Part shown: positions 15,876 through 25,798 of the stretch, one piece after another | Layout: the number at the start of each line of letters is the position of its first letter | How positions within the stretch are numbered: position 1 is the stretch's first letter | Origin: Cyclobacterium jeungdonense | GTDB lineage: Bacteria; Bacteroidota; Bacteroidia; Cytophagales; Cyclobacteriaceae | Length of the DNA: 64,000 nt | NCBI RefSeq assembly: GCF_010994275.1 | Contig: NZ_WMCD01000002.1 | Span: forward strand, 434,001 to 498,000 | Reading direction: 5' to 3' | Translations under genes and position numbers: made by a program | Notes under the pieces: generated by a model | Seen by the model: only the letters and a program-made list of their open reading frames with translations | The model's database searches: none | What the model was told of the DNA's origin: nothing

Positions 15876-17745
15876 TGGCTACCAGCACGTCACCTTCTTC
15901 CGCCATAATCTCTTTCTCTAACTGTACCAGTTTATTTTCATGTGGCAAGTTTGATTCCGGAGTAGCGGATAACGGAACTGTTTGCGGGATAAAATCTTCT
16001 TTTGCTCCAGGCTTACTGTAATCATAAGGCCATCGGTAAACCGAAGGAATTTCTCCCGGCCAGTTTCCATGTTTCGGATGAAGCGGTGTGGTCCATTCCA
16101 GCGTATTGGATTGCCATGGGTTGAGAGAAGCCTTTCTTCCCTTGTACATGCTGTAGAAGAAATTGAAAATAAATATGAATTGGGCCACAAAGGTGATAAT
16201 TGAGGCAACTGAAACAAACATGTTCAAATCAGTATACATGTCAGTAAAGGAGAAATTTGTCCAGCTGTAATACCTTCTTGGAAATCCAGCAATACCAATG
16301 TAGTGCATGGGAAAGAAAACCATATACACACCTACAAAGGTTAACCAAAAATGAACGTGTCCCAATTTCTCATCCATCATTCTACCAAACATCTTCGGAA
16401 ACCAGTGATAAACACCCGCCATCATTCCAAAGAACGAAGCAGCGCCCATCACCAGGTGAAAATGGGCCACCACAAAATAGGTGTCGTGCAATTGGATATC
16501 AATAGCCGAATTACCCAGGAAAATACCTGTCAATCCTCCCGATATAAAGAAAGACACCAATCCAATTGAAAACAGCATTCCCGGAGTAAAGCGAAGATTA
16601 CCTCTCCATAATGTCGTCAGGTAATTAAATACTTTCACAGCCGAAGGAACAGCAATAATTAGTGTCAGGAACATAAAGATGGAGCCAAGGAATGGATTCA
16701 TTCCGGACACAAACATATGATGCGCCCATACTACAAAGGATAGAATGGTAATCCCCAACATGGAGATAATCATGGCCTTATATCCAAAGATTGGTTTTCT
16801 GGAGTTAGTGGCTATCACTTCAGAGGTAATGCCCAAGGCGGGCAATAACACAATGTACACTTCGGGGTGACCCAAAAACCAGAACAAGTGCTGGTACAAT
16901 ACGGCACTACCCCCCGTATTGGGAAGTGCTTCCCCTCCAATGTAAATATCAGAAAGGTAGAAACTCGTACCGAAACTTCGGTCAAACACCAATAACAAGG
17001 CGGCAGAGAATAAAACCGGGAAAGATAACAAGCCAATTACTGCTGTCAGGAAAAACGCCCAGATTGTAAGCGGAAGTCTGGAAAAAGACATGCCTTTAGT
17101 CCTGAGGTTAATTACAGTAGTAATATAATTAATACCCCCCATCAAGGAAGAGGCGATAAAAAAGGTCATAGCGATCAGCCACAAGGTCATACCCAGGCCG
17201 GAACCTGGTATAGCCTGTTCCAAAGCAGACAGCGGAGGGTAAACCACCCATCCACCAGCGGCGGGTCCTTTTTCAAGAAACAAGGACGCGAACATGATGA
17301 CTCCTGAAATAAAGAAGAACCAGTAGGAAAGCATATTCATAAACCCGGAGGCCATGTCTCTTGCGCCAATCTGCAACGGAATCAGAAAATTGGAGAACGT
17401 TCCACTCAATCCTGCCGTCAAAACAAAGAATACCATAATGGTACCATGCATGGTGACCAGCGCAAGATAGAAATTGGGATCCAATTTGCCGCTAGCATCA
17501 ATCCAACCTCCCAATATAGGTCTTAGGAAAGACAAGTCCATATCCGGAAAACCAAGCTGCAGTCTGAATAGCACTGACAACAAACCTCCAATAAATGCCC
17601 AGAACATCCCCGAGATAAGGTATTGTTTGGCAATCATTTTATGGTCAGTGGAGAATATGTACTTCGTTATGAAGTTATCTTTGTGCTCATGGTCATGATG
17701 GTCGTGATTGGAAACATCATGCGCTGAAACGTTTGCTACTGCCAT
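15856..17745 (-). CDS. ctaD: Cytochrome c oxidase subunit I
   Basis: The catalytic subunit (629 residues, about 12 helices) holding heme a and the heme a3/CuB site. WFLGHPEVYIVLLPALG carries the Glu of the D channel, the CuB His and the cross-linked Tyr, placing it in the A1 class. WAHHMFVSGM gives the CuB histidine pair and TYFVVAHFHLVMGAAS the heme ligands. There is no fused subunit III. The N-terminus (residues 9-21) is unusually rich in His and Asp (HDVSNHDHHDHEH). It lies between ctaC (25 bp upstream) and ctaA (overlapping by 20 bp). Confidence 0.97.
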   Translation of the reverse strand: MAVANVSAHDVSNHDHHDHEHKDNFITKYIFSTDHKMIAKQYLISGMFWAFIGGLLSVLFRLQLGFPDMDLSFLRPILGGWIDASGKLDPNFYLALVTMHGTIMVFFVLTAGLSGTFSNFLIPLQIGARDMASGFMNMLSYWFFFISGVIMFASLFLEKGPAAGGWVVYPPLSALEQAIPGSGLGMTLWLIAMTFFIASSLMGGINYITTVINLRTKGMSFSRLPLTIWAFFLTAVIGLLSFPVLFSAALLLVFDRSFGTSFYLSDIYIGGEALPNTGGSAVLYQHLFWFLGHPEVYIVLLPALGITSEVIATNSRKPIFGYKAMIISMLGITILSFVVWAHHMFVSGMNPFLGSIFMFLTLIIAVPSAVKVFNYLTTLWRGNLRFTPGMLFSIGLVSFFISGGLTGIFLGNSAIDIQLHDTYFVVAHFHLVMGAASFFGMMAGVYHWFPKMFGRMMDEKLGHVHFWLTFVGVYMVFFPMHYIGIAGFPRRYYSWTNFSFTDMYTDLNMFVSVASIITFVAQFIFIFNFFYSMYKGRKASLNPWQSNTLEWTTPLHPKHGNWPGEIPSVYRWPYDYSKPGAKEDFIPQTVPLSATPESNLPHENKLVQLEKEIMAEEGDVLVANETKES

Positions 17746-17770
17746 GTTATGTATAATTTATCAATTAATA

Positions 17771-18802
17771 TTATTCTTCGTTTATATAGATATCCGCCAG
17801 CTCCTTTAACTCAGCAGGCAAATCAGCAACCAACTCGGGATTCCTTTTGATAAATGGTTCCTGTTCAGCCATCCATTTCCTGTATTCTTCCGGCTCCACT
17901 ACTTCTATCACCTTTCTCATTGAAAAGTGACCATTTCCACATACCTCCGTACAGGCAATTTCAAAGTCAAATTCTTCGTCTCCTAGCTCCTGCCTCATCT
18001 CAGCCGTTGTTTTATTGGGTACAAACCAAAAGCGCGTTGGCATACCAGGGACGGCATCCATTTTCAATCGCATGTGCGGTGCAAAAACCGAATGCAACAC
18101 ATCCCTTGCTCTTATCTTAAACAAAACGGGCTCTCCCTTTGGAATCACAACCGTTTGAGATGCGAAATCATCAAATGAATTTTTATCGGTAAAGTCGATG
18201 CCTCTAGAATTTGTAGCTGTAGTAAGGCGATAGTCATAATCACCTAGCTGATTGTCGGCACCGGGATATCGAATATCCCATGCAAATTGATATCCCATAA
18301 TTTCTACCACATGCGCATTTTCCGGCGCTGGACTGGTAATATCAGACCAGGCTTTCCATCCCGACACGACCAAAACTGTCAGTACTACGGCAGGAACCAA
18401 TGTCCAGATTACCTCCAACTTATTATTGTCGGGATAGTAAGCAGCTCTTTTGTTCTCTTTGTACTGGTAATGATAACTGAACCAAAACAGCAAAATATGG
18501 GTAAGAATAAAAATAAAGCCAGTAACAGCCGTGGTAATCCAAAAAAGCCTATCGGTAACGATACCGTGTTCAGAGGCAATCGGTAATTGGTAGTTGTCAA
18601 ACTCCTTGAACGAATACCAAAACATCAACACACCTGCTCCGATAAGGAATACCATGAACAAAATTGCATTCACTTTATTACTGGTAGTTGCTATCTTTTT
18701 ATCAGAGCCTTTGGCAACTGAAATCAGGGTCTGAATCCTGTAAACCATCCAGATCACCAGAATCAGGAGTAATACACCAATAGAAATAAGTAGTCCGTAC
18801 AT
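17771..18802 (-). CDS. ctaC: Cytochrome c oxidase subunit II with CuA site
   Basis: A 343-residue subunit II. It has an N-terminal helix (about 3-22), two further hairpin helices (about 45-65 and 88-110), then the periplasmic cupredoxin domain starting near ENAHVVEIMGYQFAWDIRYPG. The CuA ligands are in HSVFAPHMRLKMDAVPGM and in CTEVCGNGHFSMRKVIEV (Cys-x3-Cys-x3-His-x2-Met). No cytochrome c domain is fused at the C-terminus, so electrons must come from a separate or ActABCDEF-bound cytochrome. It follows actF by 25 bp, consistent with a complex III-oxidase supercomplex operon. Confidence 0.96.
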   Translation of the reverse strand: MYGLLISIGVLLLILVIWMVYRIQTLISVAKGSDKKIATTSNKVNAILFMVFLIGAGVLMFWYSFKEFDNYQLPIASEHGIVTDRLFWITTAVTGFIFILTHILLFWFSYHYQYKENKRAAYYPDNNKLEVIWTLVPAVVLTVLVVSGWKAWSDITSPAPENAHVVEIMGYQFAWDIRYPGADNQLGDYDYRLTTATNSRGIDFTDKNSFDDFASQTVVIPKGEPVLFKIRARDVLHSVFAPHMRLKMDAVPGMPTRFWFVPNKTTAEMRQELGDEEFDFEIACTEVCGNGHFSMRKVIEVVEPEEYRKWMAEQEPFIKRNPELVADLPAELKELADIYINEE

Positions 18803-18827
18803 AATTTATAACTGTTTCGGAATGTAA

Positions 18828-20108
18828 TTAAATGTGATGATGATAGCTTTCTTCCAACATGGGATGGTTTTTGGCGATCAGATTATGTTTTGAGAGATTG
18901 CTCAAAGCCACAAAAGCAAAAGCAGAACCGTAAACGAGCAACATCCCTAATTCCATTAATCCAACACCCCCATTGTGCCCGAGTGTTCCCGGTTGAACCA
19001 TCAGAAAGAAATCAACCCAATGTCCTAATATAATGAGTGTACAAACCAATTTTAAGAAGATATTGTGCCTTTTTGCATCTCTTGTCATAAGAACAAGAAA
19101 GGGTAAAACAAAGTTTAGCACAATATTTACAAATATATACGGTCCATACACGTCACTGGAAAGCCTTTCGATAAAGTAAACCGACTCCTCTGGAATATTA
19201 GCATAATAGATTAACAGGAACTGCGAAAACCATATATACGTCCAGAAAATGGAAAACGCAAAAACAAATTTCCCTAAGTCGTGAATGTGGTTTTGATTAA
19301 CCATCTCCAGGTACCCCTGATCCTTTAGGAAAACAGTCACCAGTGTAATGGCAGATAGCCCGGCCACAAACCAGGAAGCAAAAACATACCACCCAAACAG
19401 TGTGGAAAACCAATGAGTGTCTATGGACATCACCCAATCCCAGGCACTGATAGAAGAAGATACCGCAAAGAAAACAAGAAAGATAGCTGACCACTTTCTA
19501 AGGGTGTACCAATAAGAAGTTCCTCCCTGTAAGTCCTCTTCGTATGAAAGAGACTTTAATTTATTGAAGAAGAATACCCAAAAACCAAAAAACAGTACCA
19601 TCCGGACTATATAGAAAATAGGAAAAGTTCCTTTTTCCATAGGCCAGTAGAAAAAGTTTCCTTTTCCATCAATTATCCGGTCGTATCCTGCATCCGCTTT
19701 GTCAAAAACATAACTATGAGTCCAATGAAACAAATCGTGATTGGCAATAAAAAAGGTTACCAACATCAAAACAGCTGCTATGGGAAGCCAGTAACCAAAG
19801 GAAAGCATGATTCGTAACAAAGCAGTAGACCAGCCCGCCTGAGCAGCATATTGAATGGCAAAGAAGAAAACACCAATAATGGCTATTCCTGTGAAATACA
19901 CATTATTGATCCATAAATTAGCAAATAGTCGCTGGGTCCAGTGAAAAGCATGTCCTCCTTCTTCTCCATGGCCACCGCCTAGAGCAGCCGCTAGGATTCC
20001 TAAAACCAGTAATAACGCGCCAATGCCACCCAGAATGAAAATCACTTTTTTTACCGAATCGGTAAAATCAAATTTCTGATCCAAATTGTAATTTTTTGCC
20101 TGTGCCAT
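18828..20108 (-). CDS. actF: Alternative complex III subunit ActF
   Basis: A 426-residue, roughly ten-helix integral membrane subunit of the quinol:cytochrome c/oxidase oxidoreductase (alternative complex III). It is related to ActC and NrfD. Features include a Gly/His-rich loop after helix 1 (GGGHGEEGGHAFHW), the segment SISAWDWVMSIDTHWFST and a His-rich C-terminus (EESYHHHI). The ATG shares one base with the actE stop (TAATG). Position directly ahead of ctaC is the arrangement expected for the ACIII-oxidase supercomplex. Confidence 0.93.
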   Translation of the reverse strand: MAQAKNYNLDQKFDFTDSVKKVIFILGGIGALLLVLGILAAALGGGHGEEGGHAFHWTQRLFANLWINNVYFTGIAIIGVFFFAIQYAAQAGWSTALLRIMLSFGYWLPIAAVLMLVTFFIANHDLFHWTHSYVFDKADAGYDRIIDGKGNFFYWPMEKGTFPIFYIVRMVLFFGFWVFFFNKLKSLSYEEDLQGGTSYWYTLRKWSAIFLVFFAVSSSISAWDWVMSIDTHWFSTLFGWYVFASWFVAGLSAITLVTVFLKDQGYLEMVNQNHIHDLGKFVFAFSIFWTYIWFSQFLLIYYANIPEESVYFIERLSSDVYGPYIFVNIVLNFVLPFLVLMTRDAKRHNIFLKLVCTLIILGHWVDFFLMVQPGTLGHNGGVGLMELGMLLVYGSAFAFVALSNLSKHNLIAKNHPMLEESYHHHI

Positions 20109-20734
20109 TATTGCGTCTGAATTTCTTGTTTAACATAGTGTACAATTTTCCACCTTCTGTCAGCCGTGATCTGGGAACCATGAGCCCCCATTCTACCTTT
20201 ACCATGGGTAATGACATGAAAAATATGGCCCTCGGGCAAATTAATGTAAGCGCCACCTTTTAAATTGGCAACACCACCAATCACCATTCCTACTTTACCA
20301 TCGCCTTCTCCCCCGGTACCATGGCAGGAAGAACAATATTGTATATAAAGTTCCTCGCCCTCTGCAAGCACCTGATCACTTAATTCAATCGGGTTTTCCA
20401 CCAGCGCCGCACCTTCCAAATCCGCAACCCTGAGTCGGTAGGGCAATATGCCCCGTGGATCTCTTGGCACCGTATTGGGAACAGGCATCCGCATATTCAT
20501 TTTATGTTGATTGATGGGATTACTGTTGTAAAATTCTCCCTTACCATCTTCTCTATTAGAAAGCCACATGCCTTCTTCTTCATTCGGGATCTGGCTCAAT
20601 GGCTCGTAGGGGACAGAATGATACATCTGAGGGGCGTATTCGGTACCTGGATAATCTCCTTCTGCACCACAGGATGTCATTCCAAGTGAAATCCCAACTA
20701 CAGCCAAGCTATATATGGATGTTACTATTTTCAT
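20108..20734 (-). CDS. actE: Alternative complex III monoheme cytochrome subunit ActE
   Basis: A 208-residue lipoprotein with a c-type heme. The signal peptide ends in a lipobox (LGMTSC), so the mature protein is probably lipid-anchored on the periplasmic side. The heme motif CSSCH (in YIQYCSSCHGTGGEGDGK) begins a cytochrome c domain at about residues 118-200 with a later Met-containing ligand segment (GKGRMGAHGSQI). ActE carries one heme in known ACIII complexes. It lies between actD (14 bp upstream) and actF (1-bp overlap). Confidence 0.94.
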   Translation of the reverse strand: MKIVTSIYSLAVVGISLGMTSCGAEGDYPGTEYAPQMYHSVPYEPLSQIPNEEEGMWLSNREDGKGEFYNSNPINQHKMNMRMPVPNTVPRDPRGILPYRLRVADLEGAALVENPIELSDQVLAEGEELYIQYCSSCHGTGGEGDGKVGMVIGGVANLKGGAYINLPEGHIFHVITHGKGRMGAHGSQITADRRWKIVHYVKQEIQTQ

Positions 20735-20748
20735 TTGATAGCGATTAC

Positions 20749-21279
20749 TTAGTCAAAACTTTTACTATTTACTTCCGTTGCTCCCGATGATTTTAAGGCA
20801 TCTTTGATTTTTTCCAAATCCACCGAAGCGTTCGTTGCAATATCTATGGCCATGACGTGTTTGTCATCGGTACTTCTCAAATCAAAGATACGAGGCTGAG
20901 CCCAGGGCTTGAGATTGCTGCTGATCATAAATACCCCTACCATTCCAAAGGCAGCTAAAAGAACCGTCAATTCAAAGGTGACAGGAATAAAATCCGGAAA
21001 AGCCGCAAAATCCTTTCCGCCAATAATGATGGTCCAGTCGATTTTCATCATGTAAAACTGCATGGTCAGCGCAAGGGTGGTTCCCAAAACACCAAACAAA
21101 AAGGCAGCAATGGGTAAACGACTTCTTTTGTATCCCAATTCTTCGTCCAATCCGTGAACCGGATAGGGAGAGAATACTTCGTGAATTCTAATACCGGTGT
21201 CACGTATCTCCTTAACGGCATTCAGCAGAATGTCCTCATCATCAAAGATCCCCAGGATAAAATGCTTGTCTCTTTCCAT
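20749..21279 (-). CDS. actD: Alternative complex III subunit ActD (DUF3341)
   Basis: A 176-residue protein with a soluble N-terminal domain (HFILGIFDDEDILLNAVKEI, VFSPYPVHGLDEELG), two central helices (about 56-78 and 94-118) and a soluble C-terminal part. This is the ActD/DUF3341 layout. ActD helps hold the membrane subunits together and carries no redox cofactor. It is 2 bp downstream of actC and 14 bp upstream of actE. Confidence 0.93.
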   Translation of the reverse strand: MERDKHFILGIFDDEDILLNAVKEIRDTGIRIHEVFSPYPVHGLDEELGYKRSRLPIAAFLFGVLGTTLALTMQFYMMKIDWTIIIGGKDFAAFPDFIPVTFELTVLLAAFGMVGVFMISSNLKPWAQPRIFDLRSTDDKHVMAIDIATNASVDLEKIKDALKSSGATEVNSKSFD

Positions 21280-21281
21280 GA

Positions 21282-22646
21282 TTAGTTAATTTTTTTTTCA
21301 GATGAAGATTTCAAAACTGCCTTTACTTCTGCCATGTTGATCACTGGGAAAAATTTGGCAAACAATAGGAAGGCCGTAAAAAAGAAGCCAAATGTAAAGA
21401 GATATACTCCTACGTCCGTGATGGTCGGATAAAACATTACCCATGAGGACGGAAGATAATCACGATGCAGGGAGGTCACGATAATTACGAAACGCTCAAA
21501 CCACATTCCGATATTCACTACCAGGGAAAGGATAAAGGTAGCTACGATGGAAGTCCGGATCTTTTTGAACCAGAAAAGCTGCGGAGAGATCACATTACAA
21601 GTCATCATGGACCAGTAAGCCCACCAATACGGACCAAACATCCGGTTTACAAAGGCATACTGCTCGGCAGCTACCCCGGAATACCATGCCATAAAGAACT
21701 CGGTGATGTAAGCAATCCCTACAATAGATCCGGTGATGATAATTACGATGTTCATCAATTCGATGTGACCTATGGTAATGTAGTCTTCCAGTTTGAACAC
21801 TTTCCGGGTAACAATCATCAGGGTAAGCACCATCGCGAATCCGGAGAAAATAGCTCCCGCTACAAAATAAGGAGGGAAGATAGTGGTATGCCAACCGGGA
21901 ATTACTGACGTTGCAAAATCAAAGGATACAATCGTGTGCACGGAAAGCACCAAAGGTGTGGCCAAACCGGCTAATATCAAGGAAACGCTTTCATAGTGCA
22001 TCCAGGTTTTTGCAGCACCATCCCAGCCGAAGCTCAATGCACCGTAGATGGTTTTACGCATGCCCGTCGCTCTGTCACGGATAGTGGCAAAATCCGGGAT
22101 CAAACCGATGTACCAAAAGACAAGGGAAACGGAAAAATAAGTGGAAATCGCAAACACATCCCAAAGCAGCGGAGAATTAAAATTCACCCAAAGGGATCCA
22201 TAAGTATTTGGAAGCGGCAGCGCCCAAATGGCTCCCACCCATGGTCTGCCCATGTGAATCAGGGGAAACAGCGCGGCACATATTACCGCAAAAATGGTCA
22301 TGGCTTCGGCAGCACGGTTAATGGAGGTTCTCCATTTTTGCCTAAATAATAGCAATACCGCAGAAATAAGGGTACCGGCGTGACCAATACCCACCCACCA
22401 TACGAAGTTGGTGATGTCCCAGGCCCAGCCTACAGTCTTATTCAATCCCCACATACCAATGCCCTCCCAAAGTGTCGCTACCAGGGCCAAACTGCCAATC
22501 AAAAGTGCACCTAAGGACACTGCCAATCCAAGCAGCCAACCAACGGTAGGCTTTCCTTCGACATGCCTGGCAATATCATTGGTAACGTCCTTGTATGTCT
22601 TACCGCCGGTGACCAGCGGATCGCGTACGGGTGAAGTAACCTGCAT
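21282..22646 (-). CDS. actC: Alternative complex III quinol-site membrane subunit ActC (NrfD-like)
   Basis: A 454-residue, ten-helix NrfD/PsrC family protein. Segments such as [20 protein letters not shown] and [27 protein letters not shown] are signatures of ActC. ActC forms the quinol-binding membrane site next to ActB in ACIII. The gene is 18 bp downstream of actB and 2 bp upstream of actD. Confidence 0.95.
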   Translation of the reverse strand: MQVTSPVRDPLVTGGKTYKDVTNDIARHVEGKPTVGWLLGLAVSLGALLIGSLALVATLWEGIGMWGLNKTVGWAWDITNFVWWVGIGHAGTLISAVLLLFRQKWRTSINRAAEAMTIFAVICAALFPLIHMGRPWVGAIWALPLPNTYGSLWVNFNSPLLWDVFAISTYFSVSLVFWYIGLIPDFATIRDRATGMRKTIYGALSFGWDGAAKTWMHYESVSLILAGLATPLVLSVHTIVSFDFATSVIPGWHTTIFPPYFVAGAIFSGFAMVLTLMIVTRKVFKLEDYITIGHIELMNIVIIITGSIVGIAYITEFFMAWYSGVAAEQYAFVNRMFGPYWWAYWSMMTCNVISPQLFWFKKIRTSIVATFILSLVVNIGMWFERFVIIVTSLHRDYLPSSWVMFYPTITDVGVYLFTFGFFFTAFLLFAKFFPVINMAEVKAVLKSSSEKKIN

Positions 22647-22664
22647 ATTTTATCGATTTATTTA

Positions 22665-25600
22665 TTAAGCTTCGTTTTTGTCCTTATTTCTGATCTTGGT
22701 AAAATACCAAACGTTCGGGTTGACATTGATTTCCTCCAGCACATGATAGGCACGCTCCTCATTGACCTCCTTGATCGCTTCAATCGAATTTTCTTCAATC
22801 TTAAGCATTTTGGATACTCTGGAATTGTTATCGTTCAGGTCACCAAATACCAGCGCTTCTGTAGGACAGGCAGCGGCACAGGCCACATTTATATCGCCAT
22901 CCTTCACTTCCCTTTTTTCTCTCTTGGCAGCCAGTTTACCGGCCTGGATACGTTGCACACACATGGAGCACTTTTCCATCACCCCTCTGGCTCGTACCGT
23001 CACATCCGGATTCAAAACCATTTTACCCAAATCATCGTTTTGGGCCATGTTCACGCCAGCAAAATCTTTATTGTCATGGTACTTAAACCAGTTGAACCTT
23101 CTTACTTTATAGGGGCAGTTATTGGCACAATACCTGGTACCGATACAACGGTTGTAAGTCATCTGATTCAGACCCTCAGAACTATGCGTGGTAGCTACTA
23201 CCGGACAAACCGTCTCACAGGGAGCGTTATTGCAATGCTGACACATCATGGGCTGAAATGTTACTTCCGGATTGTCTGCAGCTTTCTCCAACTCTTTATA
23301 GGAATTGGCCGTTTCTGGTGAACTGTAGTACCTGTCTATACGAATCCAGGCCATTTCCCTACGGTTCAACACCTCTTGCTTACCGACGACAGCCACGTTA
23401 TTTTCCACCCTACAGGCTACCGTACAGGCTGCACAACCGATACAGGAATTCATGTCTATGGCCAGCCCCCAGTGATGCATGCTGTATTTGTGACCGGACC
23501 ACAGGGAAATTTTACTAGGCTTCACGAATTCGCCGTCTTTGTAAATTTCCGGATGGTACCTTCCTGCACTGGCATCTTCTTTATACTCATCCAGGGTAGC
23601 TTCCTGAATGACAAAATCCCTTCCCATAAAAGTTTGTTGGGTCTGGGTCTGGGCAATGCTATAAGCTTCTTCAGTAAGACTAACACTCACTCCTTCGGTT
23701 ATGTCATAGCTAACAAAACCTTTACTGGCGTCCAGCAAGGGGTAAGCATTTACTCCAAGTCCGTCTGCTACCCTACCGGCCGCAGTACGTCCATATCCTA
23801 AGGCCAGGCCAAAAGTGCCTTCTGCCTGTCCAGGCTGTACCAACACAGGCACGGTGAAAGAAACACCATTGGCCGAAACGTTGGCCATTTTCGTGGCCCC
23901 TTCTTTCATCTCCAATCCATTCTCCATGGCCCATTTTTGGGAAACAGTAAGGTAATTATCCCAAGTTGCTTTGGAAATCGGATCGGGCATTTCATGCAGC
24001 CAGGGATTATTGGCAAAGGTCCCGGAACCGATACCTACTTTGGCATATACTGCCAATTCGGCTCCTGACCCTTGGGCCTGATACGTTTGTCCTATAGCAG
24101 AAACCGCCGCAGCGATATCTCCTGTAGCGGAAACGGTTGCATCTTCTTCGGTTCCTTCGGCTTCTCCTGCCAAGTAGACCCCGTCATGAAGGCATTTATC
24201 CCAAAAAGATTGAAAATCAGCTCCCTCTCCTAAACTTTCGTAAAGGGCTTGCCAATCTTCGCGTATAAAATCGTAATACGAAATGGAATTTCCAGCCCAT
24301 TTTAAAAAGCTTTCCTGTGCCTGTCGGGTGTTAAATAATGGCGTAATGGTGGGCTGAGCCAAGCTATACGAGCCTTTTTTAGGCTGAAAATCATTCCAGG
24401 ATTCAAGGTAGTGGTGATCCGGAGTCAGGTATTGCACCAGAGAGGCCGTTTCGTTTTTCACCTCTGCCGTGGATACGGATACTTTGGCTTTTGCGATACC
24501 TTCTGCCAGTGACTGCCCGCCACCAAAATCGTATACCGGATTACAGTTATAAAAAATAACCGCTCCTACCTTACCGGCATTCAATTCGCTGACCAATTGG
24601 TTCATGCGCCGATCATTTCCTTTTCGGAAATAAACCGGGTTTTCTACATCTACAGTAGTTCCTGTATTTCCCAATAATTCGTTTATCGCATGGATGATTA
24701 CCTGAACATTCGGGTCGTTTGAACCCGATACCACCAAGGTGTTTCCTCTGTTTGCCCACAATTCATCCGCAGCCCTGGCAAGGTGAGGCAAATCCAGGTT
24801 GCTACCGCCAGCACTACCGGCACCTGCCTTTCCGGCAATCATATTATAAAGCGACAATACCGCCAATCCACTTTGGGAAGGGGTAAGGGTTGTACGGTAA
24901 TCGGCGTTTGCCCCAGTTAGGGATAAGTTAGATTCAAATTGAAAATGCCGGGACATTTCCGGATTTTCTTTGGATATTTTTCTGCCTTTGCTGTATTGCC
25001 TGGCAAATTCGATCGAAGAAATCCAACTCCCCAAAAAGTCGGCTCCAAAGCTCACAATTACCTTTGCTTTATCGAAGTGATAGGATGGAAGTATATTGGA
25101 GCCATAATAGACTTCACTGGCACGTGTAATACCATAATTAGAAATGGGATCGTATGTAACCAGTTCTACATCTCCGTAACGTTCTGCAAACTGGCGAATC
25201 GCTCTATCGGTGCTTGGGGACAGAATGGTATTGGCGACGATCTTAATAGAGCCGGCAGAGGCCAACTTACTGCCCAACTCTGCATCCAGTGCGGGCCATT
25301 CAACAGGCTGCCCATTTATCTGGGGCCCTGTTAGTCTGGCTTTGTCGTATAGGGAAAGTACCGATGCCTCCACGATAGCATTGGTGCCACCTTGGGTAAT
25401 GGGGGAAAGGGAATTTCCATCAACCTTGATAGGACGTCCTTCCCTTGTCTTTACCACGATGGATGCATAATTACCATCACTAGAAAAAGTAGATGCGTAG
25501 TAATTGGGAATGGAAGGGTTGATATCAACGGGCTTGTTCACGTAAGGGATAGCCTTTCTCACCGGTGCTTCGCAAGCAGCCAGCGAGGCCGCCGCCACAC

Positions 25601-25766
25601 TGAACCCCATCATTTTTAGAAAATCCCTTCTGGAGGACCCACCGTCTTCCGTTTGATTCTTCTTTGAAGTAAAGCCCGGAAACTCCTGATCGGCGTGTTT
25701 TACAAACTCGGGATCGTTTGTCAACTGCTCTAAGCCTTTCCAATATGTCTTTTTATTTTCTTTCAT
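22665..25766 (-). CDS. actB: Alternative complex III iron-sulfur subunit ActB
   Basis: A 1033-residue periplasmic subunit that fuses a molybdopterin-oxidoreductase-like domain (about residues 55-700, without obvious cofactor role in this family) to an FeS domain. A twin-arginine signal (SSRRDFLKMMGF at about residue 44) ends in LAACE, which may also act as a lipobox. Four cysteine groups follow: CIGCAACTVAC, CQHCNNAPCETVC, CIGTRYCANNC and CSMC with a later CAAAC. Fifteen cysteines in total fit three [4Fe-4S] and one [3Fe-4S] cluster, as known for ACIII. It passes electrons from quinol to the heme subunits and lies between actA and actC. Confidence 0.96.
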   Translation of the reverse strand: MKENKKTYWKGLEQLTNDPEFVKHADQEFPGFTSKKNQTEDGGSSRRDFLKMMGFSVAAASLAACEAPVRKAIPYVNKPVDINPSIPNYYASTFSSDGNYASIVVKTREGRPIKVDGNSLSPITQGGTNAIVEASVLSLYDKARLTGPQINGQPVEWPALDAELGSKLASAGSIKIVANTILSPSTDRAIRQFAERYGDVELVTYDPISNYGITRASEVYYGSNILPSYHFDKAKVIVSFGADFLGSWISSIEFARQYSKGRKISKENPEMSRHFQFESNLSLTGANADYRTTLTPSQSGLAVLSLYNMIAGKAGAGSAGGSNLDLPHLARAADELWANRGNTLVVSGSNDPNVQVIIHAINELLGNTGTTVDVENPVYFRKGNDRRMNQLVSELNAGKVGAVIFYNCNPVYDFGGGQSLAEGIAKAKVSVSTAEVKNETASLVQYLTPDHHYLESWNDFQPKKGSYSLAQPTITPLFNTRQAQESFLKWAGNSISYYDFIREDWQALYESLGEGADFQSFWDKCLHDGVYLAGEAEGTEEDATVSATGDIAAAVSAIGQTYQAQGSGAELAVYAKVGIGSGTFANNPWLHEMPDPISKATWDNYLTVSQKWAMENGLEMKEGATKMANVSANGVSFTVPVLVQPGQAEGTFGLALGYGRTAAGRVADGLGVNAYPLLDASKGFVSYDITEGVSVSLTEEAYSIAQTQTQQTFMGRDFVIQEATLDEYKEDASAGRYHPEIYKDGEFVKPSKISLWSGHKYSMHHWGLAIDMNSCIGCAACTVACRVENNVAVVGKQEVLNRREMAWIRIDRYYSSPETANSYKELEKAADNPEVTFQPMMCQHCNNAPCETVCPVVATTHSSEGLNQMTYNRCIGTRYCANNCPYKVRRFNWFKYHDNKDFAGVNMAQNDDLGKMVLNPDVTVRARGVMEKCSMCVQRIQAGKLAAKREKREVKDGDINVACAAACPTEALVFGDLNDNNSRVSKMLKIEENSIEAIKEVNEERAYHVLEEINVNPNVWYFTKIRNKDKNEA

Positions 25767-25798
25767 TGTATATTAAAGAAAAGAATGTTCGTAAAGAT

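Noticed and set aside
21465..21908. Plus-strand open frame of 147 codons
   Set aside because: Antisense to actC, low-complexity composition typical of antisense reading of membrane-protein codons, no family features.
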